NCBI GenBank assembly: GCA_028023455.1
Contig: JAQFVV010012970.1
Coordinates: 60,001-124,000 of the forward strand
Length of the DNA: 64,000 nt
Direction: 5' to 3'
Source of the DNA: Epiperipatus broadwayi
Taxonomy: Eukaryota; Onychophora; Udeonychophora; Euonychophora; Peripatidae
Shown here piece by piece: positions 34,677 through 45,698 of the stretch. The notes beneath the pieces were generated by a model. The model saw only the letters and a list, made by a program, of their open reading frames with translations. It had not been told where the DNA came from and made no database searches. How positions within the stretch are numbered: position 1 is the first letter of the stretch; every line of letters begins with the position of its first letter. Made by a program: the position numbers and the translations under genes.

Positions 34677-35140
34677 GAATACATAGGAATAAAAGTTAAT
34701 GATAGTAGTATAGTAAGGGGAATTAATAATATTATTAAAAAAATTAATAAAGATTTTAAAAATGATATTAAATATAAAGTAGTGAATAAAAGAAAGAAAA
34801 ATATAATGGATATTTTAGATAATAGGTATATAAGTGGAGAGAATAAATATATAAATGGGGTTTATGAGATAGAATGCAGAAAATGTAGGGATAAAGGGAT
34901 TATGAATAAATATGTTGATGAGATGAAAAATTCAATATATACTAGGTTAAAGCAACATAAATATGATAGAGGATCACCGGTATATATGCATTTTATGGAG
35001 ACAGGTCATAAACTAGAAAAAGAATATTAGAATGATAAGTTATGCAAGTAGTAGGAGGGATAGAAAAATAAGGAAGGCAATTTTAATAAAGAAGATAAAT
35101 CCAAATATTAATAGAGAAAGTGGTTTAAAAACTATCTTAG
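34677..35140 (+). pseudogene. GIY-YIG endonuclease domain relic of Penelope-like element P1
   Basis: One frame runs from EYIGIKVNDSSIV through a basic linker to NKYINGVYEIECRKCRDKG, then NKYVDEMKNSIYTRLKQHK and SPVYMHFMETGHKLEKEY-stop at 35,030. After a frameshift, ISYASSRRDRKIRKAILIKK and INPNINRESGLK complete the typical C-terminus. GVYEI is the GIY-like strand. The second signature, normally Y-I-G-E-T-K, is Y-V-D-E-M-K here, so the catalytic G is lost. The arginine of YTRLKQH and the GH near the end are retained. This is the C-terminal domain of Penelope retroelement proteins, which nicks target DNA for primed reverse transcription. The copy is degenerate. Confidence 0.85.
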
Positions 35141-35765
35141 TATAAAAAATAAAAAATAAATAAAATAAACAGTGAAAACTAATAAGAATTAAAATAAGTA
35201 GTTTGTATAATAGATAATAGAGGGAGCTGTATATAGATTAAAAGAAATTAGAGTATATTATGGGATAGAAAATGGTGGAGTAGAGAGAGTTTAGTAGATA
35301 TTAAGGTAAGATATAAAATAAAAATACATATAAGAATTAAAATAATTAAAATAATTTTATAAGGGATAAGTAAATGGAAGAGGCAGGAATAAAATATGGG
35401 TAAAATGGAATTAAGGAATGGAATAAAATAATTAAAAATTAGGATAATAGGTGAAATGTAAAATGAAGTTAAATTTGTGAATAAAGTAATATGTAAAATA
35501 AGGTTATATTATGAATATAATAATATAATAATATTACATTAAATTATAAAATTATTGTAAAAGAAAAAGAAAAAAAAGGTGAATAAATATTAGTATAATA
35601 ATAACTAAGAATAGAAATAAAGGGTAAAGTAGATTTTAAAGTTATATAATAGTAAGTTTTATGAATAAACTTATGGTAATAATTAAGTTGGTAAAATTGT
35701 AAAAATTTAATAGATATATGTATGAAATATGGTTGTATTAATATAATGTTTAAATTTTTGTAGAT

Positions 35766-35795
35766 CTGATGAAGACTGCTAGGAACAATCGAAAC
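35766..35795 (+). ncRNA. Hammerhead-like core in P1 right arm
   Basis: The plus strand reads CTGATGA, A-GACTG-CTAGGAA-CAATC, GAAAC. Both conserved core boxes are intact; stem II has one C-A mismatch against the left-arm copy. This is the best-preserved hammerhead-like core in the window. Helix III and the cleavage triplet would lie in the following CTGTAATATTAAT, but I could not establish stable pairing for helices I and III. Penelope hammerheads usually act with a very short helix III or as dimers. Confidence 0.6.
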
Positions 35796-35879
35796 TGTAA
35801 TATTAATAAATAAATATATTTTGCTTCAAAGTGTCACATTAGTGGAATGTGGTTATTATATGTTATAAAAAGAGATACA

Positions 35880-36250
35880 GTAATAGTAATGCCATTTTAA
35901 TGACGAAAACATACCAAAATAAGCCATATTGTAGCCACTGAATAATAACACATTAAAATATGATTCTCCTCATATCTCATTTGTGAAATATAATAATATA
36001 TTGTGAATTTAGTTACTCCATGAATAAGTATATATTTATATTCATAGTAAACACAATTCTCTTTTTTGACTGTGTATTTTTTTACATTTTAACACACATA
36101 TTTTAAACATAAATAAAGATACTTTAATATATATATATTTGAAATGTTTGTGCTGATATATATAAAATATTCATCAAACTTAAACAAAATTAATAATAAC
36201 TTAAAAATACATAAAATTTATATAGAACATCAAACCAATATTTATACCTT
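35880..36250. other. Unassigned DNA
   Basis: Nothing recognised between P1 and the hAT relic. Confidence 0.4.
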
Positions 36251-36254
36251 ATAG

Positions 36255-36276
36255 CACCTGTCTCCAAACTTGTTTG
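36255..36276 (-). repeat. Possible hAT terminal inverted repeat
   Basis: CACCTGTCTCCAAACTTGTT recalls the CAGTGGTTCTCAAACTTTTT type of hAT tip and lies about 240 bp beyond the stop end of the hAT transposase relic, on the expected side. The opposite tip and an 8-bp duplication were not found. Confidence 0.3.
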
Positions 36277-36511
36277 TCAATGTATTCCAATTTATGATTA
36301 TAGAACCAGCATGCACTCCAGAAAATTTTTAAATAAATATGCAAATATGTATTTTAAAAAAATTACTTTTATTTTTAAAAAATATATAGCTAGAATATAA
36401 TTAGAAAATGTTATAAAAATTTTCCTCAAAAAATTGCTCGAGGAAATTGAAATAGATAATTGCAAATGCAAATAATAATTTAGTGAGGGGGATGTGATTG
36501 TAAATTTTTTA

Positions 36512-37375
36512 TTATATTATTGAACCTAGGATCAAATTGAGACACCTCTATTCATAGGTCTGTTTTCAGATTGAGTTTGTTTCTGCTTTTGGTTTTAATG
36601 CTATTCATTGCCTAGAATGTCACTTCACATAATGGAACTAAATAGTAAGGAAATTTATTTTTTATAGCTAACCAGAAATTATTAAAGGCCTGTTTTGAAA
36701 TTGAGTTCATAATTTTCTAACCTCTCTGATGTCAATGATTGGTTCTTCTAAAGTGATTGAAAAATGTTGGATTTTCACTGTATCAATAAATGGTATCAAA
36801 ATCCGTTGAAAATCTTCATTTGATAATTTTTCATACAGCTTTGAAAATTCACATTCTAAATTTTATAAATGCTTAATTAAAATTATTTGTACTTTAGATA
36901 TGTTAAAATTGGATTAAAGAAAAATTAATAATGGAAACATTTGTGTGTTTTCATTAGATAACTGAGTTTTATACATTAGCAACTTTTTTGAAAAGCAGTA
37001 ATTTTTCACACATCTTTAAAATCTTTATTTTATCTTGGAGTCATGTCATAGATTTAGTTTTCATACTTTATCAAATATGTCTTCAAGGAATAAACTATCA
37101 TAAATCATTTCTCATAACAAAAAATTCTCCCCATTTTGGGTCTTTTTCTAATAATTAAAGATGTAATTTAGTTTTGAGTTCAACAATTCTGTTAAGTACT
37201 TTACCATAAGAAAACCATCACTGTAGTATAACAAGTTTTCATGCATCACAGATCTTTTAAAAAGCATTGTTGAGTGAACTTTTTTGAACAAATTAGATAT
37301 ATTAATTACTTCAAGAAGAAAATTCAACTGGAAATTACAATTGAAAAGGATTACAGAAGAATCAAACCATGTTTA
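36512..37375 (-). pseudogene. hAT-superfamily transposase relic (ZBED/SCAND3-like), C-terminal half
   Basis: The minus strand translates, with several stops and frameshifts, in the order known for hAT transposases of the ZBED5/FAM200 type. Blocks seen: INISNLFKKVHSTMLFKRSV, then HENLLYYSDGFLMVKYLTEL (compare LL.HTEVRWLSRG.VL.R.FEL), MFPLL, LIKHL and ECEFSKLYEKL, VKIQHFSITLEEPIIDIRE. It ends with NNFWLAIKNKFPYY, PLCEVTF and IKTKSRNKLNLKTDL. The last part is the dimerisation region (FW...P......LCE..FS....IKTK.RN.L..E.DLR). The N-terminal BED finger and the first catalytic aspartate are not visible. About 290 codons of a protein usually near 600. Clearly dead; whether any full copy exists elsewhere cannot be seen. 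Confidence 0.88.
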
Positions 37376-37399
37376 AAGATATTTTCATGTGACAATAAA

Positions 37400-38925
37400 T
37401 TTTCATGTATAGTAAAAAAAATGTTTGTGTTGTAAGAATTAATAATTTTGAATATTTTTATTAAGTTAATATTTTTAAATTATGAAACTTTTTTTTTAAA
37501 TCCAATGAATTTTCTTTTCAAAATTATGAAATAGTTTTTAAAAAATTTATTTTTTTGTAAATTTAATTTTTTTTAACATATTTTTTTCTTTTCATTCATT
37601 TTCCCTCCTAAAATCTTAACAAAAGGTTAATTAAGGTAAATCAAAGATGTTGTTTTTCCAACTCTTAATTATATTAAAGAAATAACTTAGTTAATTAAAG
37701 ATTAATTTATGAATAGAAATCAACTGATTGATTATATTTTTTATGAAAATATATTATTTTATTGAAATGAATATTTAACGGTTCATACTATCATGTCATT
37801 TTTTTTACTTATTGTTAATCAATTACTTATTAAATAATTGTTTTAAAATAATTTTTAGTCTTAACTTCTTTATTTTATCTAACTCCTGTTTCATTAATTG
37901 CAGTGTGCATGACTTTAATTCATGACACCTTAGTGTTCTAGGATTTTTAAAAATGATCCCATTTATTTATAGTAGAGCAAATCTAGGAATTATTCAAAGT
38001 GATTTATAATCTGTTTTATTTACTTATTTATCTTTTGCTCCCAGTTATAATTTAGAGAGTTCTTGCTTTCTGAACTAGATTTGTGCATAACATTTATATG
38101 GATTGGGAATTTATGTTTAGTGTTATGGACATCCAGTTGATTATGAGTTCATTACTTTTCTAATCCTGGATGGCACAAAGTTGTACCCTTTAAAGTCCAT
38201 GCACTAAATTCTATTTTAGTATTAATTAGAAATTAAGTTTATACTTGGTCAGTACATTAATAGTACTATTTTGATGGATTAGTACTTAAGTATGTGTATC
38301 CAAATTATTGTATTGTATTCCTGCCTAAGTTTGGCAGTGGCTAAATAATTAACCTGGTCTATAGTAAACCCATTTCAAATCCAGTCACAAAATTGACTGT
38401 CTTTTAGTGTTGATCATTTATGATGATGAATGATTATTTTTCTCTGTAATGCTGGATGAACTTATAGTTAGTTCTTTGCTGATTTCTCATGTCCATGCTC
38501 ATTCCTTTTATATTTAATTTTATATTTGTTTATTTGCGGATGATGGTAGTTTCCTATCTCCTTACAATTCAGCCATAATGGGGTGTACTGTTACAAATGG
38601 CTACCCAATTGTGGGACATTGTAACCTTAGATTCTTTCTTATTAATCCCTATTTTCCATATTGTTACAATGTATTTATTACTTTTAATGTTTTTAATGTA
38701 TTATAACTTGAATTACATTCATTAGATGAAGTTACTAGAGAATAGTTGGTTTTGTGATTATTAAAAGAGATATCTTAATTTTTTAAATAATTGTTATTTA
38801 TTTTTGAGTTGTTTATTGTCACTTGTTTAAGATCGATTAATATTTAAAATTTTATAGTGAAGATAATTTTATGGATAATACTTAAGATTAAAATTGGACT
38901 ATATGAAAATATAATATGCTAATTG
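37400..38925. other. Unassigned DNA
   Basis: The first few hundred bases may hold the decayed N-terminal half of the hAT element but no motif can be read. The rest shows nothing. Confidence 0.35.
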
Positions 38926-38929
38926 GATG

Positions 38930-39610
38930 CAAATATAATTCATGCTCTGCATGTAAATATACCAGTAAATGGTATGCTTATATAAGATCAGAGGCAAAGT
39001 CTAGATGGGCTCATTCTACATATGTCTGCTGACATTTTATCTATATTTGAGTTATCAAAAAGTTATATTTACATTTATTAACTGTGGATTAATTTAATAT
39101 TTAAAGATTCTCTATGAGGCTCAGCTTTTTACTCTGATTAATTGTAGTGATATCTGCATAGTTTATAGCTGTCCTGAAATTGTCATGGTATACATAAATT
39201 ACATTGTGCATGTAAATACATCAATAAATTATATGCTTATATAAGATCAAAGTTAATGTGTAGGTGGGTTTATTCTATATTTACATTTGCTAACAGTTAG
39301 TTTGCACATAGCTCACTGGGAATTTTCACTATTTCCATATTCGTTTCATCTATATCCGCGCTATCAAAAAGTCATATTTACATCTATTAATTGTAGATTG
39401 ATTTCATATTTAGTGGTCGTTAAGGATGGGGCTTAGCCTTTTGCTCTGATTAGTTATAATGATTTCCAAATAGCTTATAGTTGTCCTGAAATTATGTTAG
39501 CATATATAAATCGTATTTTTCAAGTAAATATGTCAGTAAATTGTATGCTTGTATTGAGGTTTTTCAGCATTTTTTGTATTAATTTCACCTATATCTGAGC
39601 TGTCAAAGGT
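38930..39610 (+). repeat. Tandem repeat, about 2.5 units of 260-310 bp
   Basis: The landmark GTAAATATACCAGTAAA at about 38,951 returns as GTAAATACATCAATAAA at about 39,210 and GTAAATATGTCAGTAAA near 39,523. Units 1 and 2 also share GCTTATATAAGATCA, TATCAAAAAGT.ATATTTACAT, TTTTGCTCTGATTAGTTA or CTCTGATTAATTG, and TATAGCTGTCCTGAAATT. It is unrelated by eye to the 23.2 kb tandem repeat. No coding potential. Confidence 0.7.
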
Positions 39611-40260
39611 TTATTGTTTAGAAGTTCAGATCAGTTTGGACACAAGAAGAGGCATCACTGGACTTCAATCGTCAGGCATTGAGATCCAGACTATCCCATA
39701 ATAGCACCAAATCATGTATAGCAATAAATCATTTGGTTGCAGTATATAAATGGTAGTATGAATAAAATCCTAATGTAAATTATCTTTTAATTATATTTTG
39801 ATAAAATAAGCTCAGAAGTCATCACTTATTAAAATAACATTTATTTTTTATCAACATGTTTAAAACGTTTAAATAACTCTGTATTATAATATATACACAA
39901 ACAGATGAAAAGTAAATTTTTTCCACAAATTAATATTAAATTTTTCATTCTTTACAGCCTGACATTATTGAGAAATTAATATTATTGCTAACGCACTGGC
40001 AGTAGAATTATTATTTTACGGACATGCTAGATAATTTCAAAAGGGTGTGGCAAATTCTACACTCCAGTAATCAATTCAACTAAAAGTCTTATCTTGATTA
40101 GAAATTAATCTGTATCTTCCAGGCAATAGCCAACAATTACTCATATTAATAATGAATCACTAAACTTTTAATGAAATAATAAAAAATAATTTTACTGAAA
40201 TAAACATATATATATATATATTGTGTGTATCTATATACAAATAAAATGTCTGTTAATTAA
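39611..40260. other. Unassigned DNA
   Basis: Contains a short TA tract near 40,208 just before P2. Otherwise nothing. Confidence 0.4.
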
Positions 40261-40265
40261 AAACT

Positions 40266-41381
40266 ATTGTAATAATAAAAATACTAAATATAACGGTAAT
40301 TAACTATTATATACAATCTTTATATCTGCAGAAAAATATTTTCGGTTAATTCCTTAATCCTCCTCAATTGCCGTTAAATTCAAAAAATAAAATGAAAGCA
40401 AATGTCATGAACTCAAATCCCATACATTCCGAATTTTAATATACATTAAAAAGTAAAGGTGTTTGTAAATACGTTGTACAATTTATTTTTGACTGTTTAA
40501 AATTTTTTGATGATAATATTGTTGCTTCTTTTGAAAGTGGATATTATAAAATGTCTAAAGGTTGACCTATGGGGATGTCTGTTGTAGCACAAATTTGCAA
40601 TTTTGTTTTGTTTATATATGAGAGTAGTATTTTAGATATGTGGACTTTTAAAGATATTAAAATTTACAAAAGGTATGTGGATGATGTTTTTGTTTAAGGA
40701 AATATCAATACAATAAATTTGCTTGTAGGGAAGTGAAATAATTTGAATGGCTTGAAATGGACTATTGAAAAAGAACTGGACAAAAGTAATAAGTATTTGG
40801 ATTTAGTTATTACAAGAGATAATAATATGTTAAGTTGTAAATTAATAATCAAACCATTGCAAAAAAAAAAGGGGGATATATAAATTGTAAACAAAAATAC
40901 CAATTATGCATAAGGTGACAAGTTTTACATCTTTTTTGTTTCATTATGAAAAATTATGTCATTGCAAGTATTGGAAAAAAAACTAAAGGAGAATGAATTA
41001 TTATACAAGCATGTGAAAAGTAAAATAATAATGATCCAATGACTGCTTCGGTTTTCTCAGTTCATGAAAGGACATATAAATATAAATTTAAGTTTGATCT
41101 TGAAAGTGTTAAGATTCTTCATGAAGAGAGAAACCATAATAAAAGATAAAATAAGTAATTTTAATAAATAGAAATAAAATGAATATAATTAATAGACAAG
41201 CTGCTAATGTTAAAATTCAGGATTCATGGGATTTGAGTTGATGTCGTTTGCTTCTGTTATGTTTTTAAATTTAACAGCAGTAGAGGAAGACTAAGGAATT
41301 AACCAAAAGTACTTCTGCAGACTGAAAGACTGTATTTAATAGTTAATTACCATTATATTTATTATTTTTGTTATTATATAT
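40266..41381 (+). mobile_element. Penelope-like element P2 with inverted terminal repeats
   Basis: Left arm about 40,266-40,437 is the reverse complement of about 41,212-41,381. Landmarks: ATAACGGTAATTAACTATTA with TAATAGTTAATTACCATTAT, GGTTAATTCCTTAATCC with GGAAGACTAAGGAATTAACC, and CTCAAATCCCAT with ATGGGATTTGAG. The RT and C-terminal remains lie between them on the plus strand. Arms differ in sequence from P1, so P1 and P2 belong to different subfamilies. The right arm abuts a TA tract and copy B of TAR. A third related terminal segment is at 63.6 kb. Confidence 0.8.
40556..41240 (+). pseudogene. Penelope-type reverse transcriptase relic with C-terminal remains
   Basis: The translation reads G-stop-PMGMSVVAQICNFVL, then IKIYKRYVDDVFV with the catalytic YVDD at about 40,674-40,685, LKWTIEKELDKSNKYLDLVI and NNMLSCKLIIKPL. 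This is the Penelope order GLPMG / YVDD / FTIE.E....L.FLDV.I.R....L.. YRKPT. Further on, VFSVHERTYKYKFKFDLESV, KILHEERNHNKR and a final FELMSF-like segment correspond to the end of the protein. Stops after YVDDVFV and elsewhere show it is inactive. The 69-codon minus frame at 40,694-40,903 is antisense. Confidence 0.85.
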
Positions 41382-41389
41382 ATATATTC

Positions 41390-44300
41390 TAATCTTGCTC
41401 TCATGCATCCTCACTTCAGATAATATATGAAATAAAATAAAACGGGTTCTATCTCAGTTAATAATTAATAACTAAAATATTCAGCATTAAAATTAAAATA
41501 TTTCACTAGCTCAAATTTAAAATACGAATAAGGTTCAGTTTATAAAAATAAATTAAATAAATATTTAATATTTTCATGAGACTTGAAGTGAAAATACAGG
41601 TGACAAGATAGATTACATTGAGCCAATATCCTACAGGATACTACCTCAATGGCATAAGAACACTATCCCCCCTTTATTACTATTTCAAATAACAAACTCG
41701 TAGTATTCTTATGACTTTAATAACTTCTACTCACTAAGATTAAACTAATAATTAAATCTTAATCTTCTATTTAATAATCTAGCTCAATAAAATAATCTCA
41801 GGTTCATAAAGTTTATTCTAAATTAATTTAAAATACGGTAGTAAAATATGGGAAGGGATTTTATGTCATAATCTACTACACTGAAACTAATAATAATAAC
41901 AGTAATAATATTCTTCATTGTTTAACTAATTCGGTATATCTTTTCTTTTTACTATAATTTTATTACCATAATAAAATAATGAAATAATATAATATAATCT
42001 TTTACCTTCATGAATATAATAAATAAATACGTGGTAGCATTTTGATAATCTGATAAACAAAATATGTGTGGCAACTGATAGCATATAATTTAATATAATA
42101 TTGTGGTAACTGATTTATGACCAATAAAATATTTAAATTCTTAAAATAATTCTCTATTTATCTTTTTGTGCAAAATTATATATTTGTTTCGATTATTATG
42201 CATATATCATGATTTCATGCAGCGATGTGGAGAAATAAATAACTCGGACACAAAATTTTTGAAATAACAAAATTTAACAAAGTTTATTACTAACAACAAA
42301 TAAATAAACAATTTATTTACACTATTTACAGTGGATATCCTTAATTTTTTTATTTTACAGTTTGATCTACCGGGTTATAAAAAAAATAATTTATATTTCA
42401 ATCATGTCTTTATTTAGATTTAGGACAAAATTTAAAAAAAATGTTACTATTTGGTTTCTCATTATGGTTAACTTATTACAAATAAATTTATCTACTTTAT
42501 TAGCAACAGCATTTTATCCTTAATATTATTAAACTATCTTATTTTTTAAAAAATTCATACTTAGAAAACATTCTATAGAAAACAAAATTTTATAATGAGT
42601 ATGGATTTCTCAAAATATTAAAAAAAATTTCATCTTGCAAAGTCAAAGATGTTACACAAAATATTATCCAAAATTCAGTACTAGATTTTAGTATTTATCA
42701 CACAATGTTTACTAATCATAATATATTCTTCTTTAAGCTTTACTTTAGTATGATATAAGTGTAATCATCAATATATTTCTGTTAATCACTTTAAAAAAAA
42801 AAAAACTTCAAGTACTTTTAAACAAATCTTTTCTAAATACATTTTTAAAACAATTCTAAGACTGGATATTTTAATATCAAAACGCTTCTGTAACATATTC
42901 TCCTGGGTTCTTTCTTTAATTCTTGAAAATATTTTTTTTTCAAAATGTTACCTTCAGAAAGGATATAACATTTTACTCCTTTGAATATCATATTATATAA
43001 AATAATTCATGAAATATAATTGTCTTATTACTACTTTTAAAAAAAAAAAATCTTGGATAAACTTATCTAAATAATAATGCATCTCCAATTTTTTCATTAG
43101 ACTCCGTATGATGTCCGAGCTGTGTTTTTTTATGTACCAAAATAGTTCTTCGGTGAAATATTAATAAAGCTATATCAATAAATATTCCAAACATTTTTAC
43201 AGTATTACAATTTATATCCATTTTACTTCGTAGTATATCCATTTTTTATTGCGTAGTCTAGGTTAAATTTTTAGATAAAATACGACTGGTAAGTATACTT
43301 AAATTAGCCAATCATTTTTCATGAAGTTCCCAAATATATTATACTTTAAAACTCTCTTTTCAAAGTATATAAAAATTGACTAAAATAAAAATTTAAAATA
43401 TTATCTCTTTGATAGCTACTATATACCTTTCTCTGGTTTCAATACATTATTAATCTCCCCTTATACCCCCGTGCAATTCATATTTATAGTCTGTAAGAAT
43501 ACCTCATTTGATTGGTTGATTCTTACTTTAACTTGAGAACAAATTTACATATTTTTAGTTTATAGTAGAATTAAATTTCAAAATTAGAAATTATGATGTA
43601 ATGAACTTAAAATATTATTTAAAATATTACTTTTGAACCAATTATTATTTTATTAAAATTATTTAAACATTTAAAATAACTTTAATAACCTATTCCATTT
43701 ATCTATTTTTATTTAAACAAAATATTTAATTTTTATTATATCTGTATTCATTTTTATTACATTACTTAAAACATTACATACGATAGTTAACTTAATATTT
43801 AATACTATTTACTTTTATGATAGGCAGTAATTCTATCCAATTCTATAATATAACTTTTAAAATATTTTAAACTTTGTTATTAATTCAAACACGAGTGTGT
43901 GTGAACGTATGCAATATACAAGTCACATGATCAATAACTTTGACAGATGATTTTCAATCTATTTCTCTGCCCAGATTTATAAAATTGATACACTTATTAT
44001 ATTATATAAAATAATTATAAAAAATTTGGAAGAATAATTTAGAAAATATAGAACTAGATATAATTTTCACCATCATAAAGTTTATTTTAAAATATACTAT
44101 ATTAATTTTGACTATTTAAATATGATTACAAATTTAAATATAGCATTTATTAAATTATATGTTTTTAAACTATTAAAATCGAATTTTTAAATATACTTTT
44201 AATTATTTATAGCTGTATTATTTAATATGGCTAGCTTTTACAACCATATGAAACAATATTTTAAACTTTACATAACTATTTTTAAATAATTCGCTATAAT

Positions 44301-44462
44301 TTTATATACTACGTATTTGCTTTAGCCTCAAATTGTACTTTAAAGATATAATTGAATTAATACAATTACCATATTAAAAGAACATATTCTAAATTTAAAA
44401 TTTTTAGTAATTGACTGTTATAAACTATTACTGACGTATAGAAAAGGGCACAATATATATAT
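41390..44462. repeat. Long dispersed repeat TAR, copy B (3.1 kb)
   Basis: Homologous to 3,714-8,330 in the same orientation: GGGATTTTATGTCATAA (41,855), TGATTTCATGCA (42,210), TTACAGTGGATATCC (42,327), GTGTGTGTGAACGTATG (43,895), TTATAGCTGTATTATTTAA (44,206), and AAAGGGCACAATATATATAT at the end. It is about 1.5 kb shorter in the middle, where the Myb/SANT-like relic of copy A would be; I cannot read that relic here. Read on the minus strand, 42.2-42.35 kb shows several AATAAA motifs, as near a polyadenylation site. No gene called. Confidence 0.7.
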
Positions 44463-44607
44463 ATCAAAAAATGATCAAATTTTAAATTAAAACTTGTTCA
44501 TAATGTTGTCTTTGCAACGTAATATATTAAAAAATAATTCAATAAAAATTATTTAATAAGACAACTTTTTTAAAAAATATTATGTTTAATAAACCTTATC
44601 AACCCGG

Positions 44608-44637
44608 ATTTCGCTTCTATATTGGAGCCTTATCAAG
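44608..44637 (-). ncRNA. Hammerhead-like core, diverged
   Basis: The minus strand reads CTTGATAA-GGCTCCAATATAGAAGC-GAAAT. GGCT pairs imperfectly with AAGC in stem II. The first box differs from CTGATGA by an inserted T and a G-to-A change; GAAA is intact. It is followed by CCGGGTTG. Similar to another subclass of Penelope terminal repeats (inference). Confidence 0.3.
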
Positions 44638-44867
44638 ATGTAAATACACAAAGTTATATTATAATTCCTTCTATTTTACAGCAACTCCATCTATAGGCTT
44701 CATTTTACATTATACTTAAAAATTATAATCATGTATTTACATTATATAATCATATATTTATATTTTAATATTATTTATAAATTTCCTAATTTTCTCTTAA
44801 TATAATATATATATATATAATGTGATACAAAACAGTTTCCAATGTACTATCTTCTGTTTAACAACTT

Positions 44868-45395
44868 AAAAAGTATTTCATCATAATGAAATAATTGCTA
44901 TAACTAAATTAACTGTATGTAAAGCTATTATTGTATCTACTTTATTGTATGGAAGTAAGACTTGGATGTCCTATTGTGATGTGGCATAAAGATATTAGAA
45001 AAAATATTTAAGAATATTTCTGAAAAAAATAAAAATACAATGTCAACATAATAAGACTAATGAATATGTTCTTCAACTTGGTATGTATGGTGTTGTATTG
45101 CTGATCATTGTAAAGTCATATCTTCACTGGATTGGATATATAAAATAAAAGAATTATGTGAGACTTTCTTTTAAAAGAGTGTTTTATGGTGAACTTGGAT
45201 ATGTTTTTTTTAATGGAAGATGAAGTTCTCAATTATGTTATGAAGATTATTTTAAGGACATTCTAAAGAAGTGCAATGTTGATTGTTTTCTATGGGAAGA
45301 TATAACAGAGAATAGAATACATTAGAGAGCTACATTTAAACATGATGCTGATGTATTTTGGGGAAGAAAAGTATGTTATAGAAGTTATAAGATAA
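44868..45395 (+). pseudogene. LINE-B copy 1: post-RT region of a non-LTR retrotransposon
   Basis: The translation gives ITKLTVCKAIIVSTLLYGSK then TWMSYC, matching KLKVYKAVVL.TLLYG.ETWTVY. IQCQHNKTNEYVLQLGM follows, matching I.WQDKI.NTEVL..A.M. Then HWIGYIK, FKRVFYGELGYVFFNGR, YEDYFKDILKKCNVDCFLWE and DITENRIH match the RWTGHV..M...R.PK..LYGEL..GKR..G....RYKD.LK..L....I....WE..A.DR..W ending of a widespread animal LINE protein. Frameshifts and stops are present. Two more copies are at 50.9-51.8 kb and 52.3-53.2 kb. Clade not assigned. Confidence 0.85.
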
Positions 45396-45437
45396 CATTG
45401 CAAAATATGAAATAAAATAGGATAATATATTTGTATG

Positions 45438-45549
45438 TGTCAAGTGTTGTTAGTCAAGAGGTCATCACAGCCACCTCGCAAGCAAGTAGTTGGTTGTAGA
45501 TGGTTGTGGGTTTGCCTCCCAGCCAATGCTGTGACATATAAATATATAT
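45438..45549 (+). mobile_element. tRNA-like SINE S3 (decayed)
   Basis: TGTCAAG at 45,438 starts the same leader as S1 and S2. TTAGTCAAGAGGTCA supplies an A box, CTCGCAAGCA the remains of the anticodon arm (triplet CGC), GTGGGTTTGCCTCCCAG the T arm and B box, then ATGCTGTGACATAT the trailer and an A/T-rich tail. A perfect 13-bp direct repeat ATATATTTGTATG flanks it (45,425-45,437 and 45,550-45,562). The variable region is long, as in S2. It sits just downstream of LINE-B copy 1. The 64-codon forward frame at 45,435-45,629 is an artefact of this element. Confidence 0.82.
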
Positions 45550-45625
45550 ATATATTTGTATGCTCTATATATGGATATAGTTATGGTTTACAGATTAATT
45601 TGTATAGTCATTGTAAAATTTATAT

Positions 45626-45656
45626 CTAGTATATATATATATATATATATATATAC

Positions 45657-45697
<41 letters not shown>

Positions 45698-45698
45698 T
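45626..45698. repeat. (TA)n palindromic microsatellite
   Basis: TA tracts broken by CTATA and CATA, which make the block strongly self-complementary. The overlapping frames on both strands are repeat artefacts. Confidence 0.95.

Larger units (their letters stand above)
34020..35879 (+). mobile_element. Penelope-like element P1 with inverted terminal repeats
   Basis: Left arm 34,087-34,527 is the reverse complement of 35,427-35,867 (for example ATAATAACCACATTCCACT with AGTGGAATGTGGTTATTAT at the tips). Between them, on the plus strand, lies a GIY-YIG endonuclease relic. A 15-bp direct repeat ATAAAAAGAGATACA is found at 34,020-34,034 and 35,865-35,879, a likely target-site duplication. On the left about 52 bp separate it from the arm, compatible with the extra tail often seen beside Penelope terminal repeats. 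Both arms contain a hammerhead-like core. The RT domain is missing, so the copy is internally or 5' deleted. The forward frame at 34,117-34,407 lies in the left arm and is not a gene. Confidence 0.82.
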
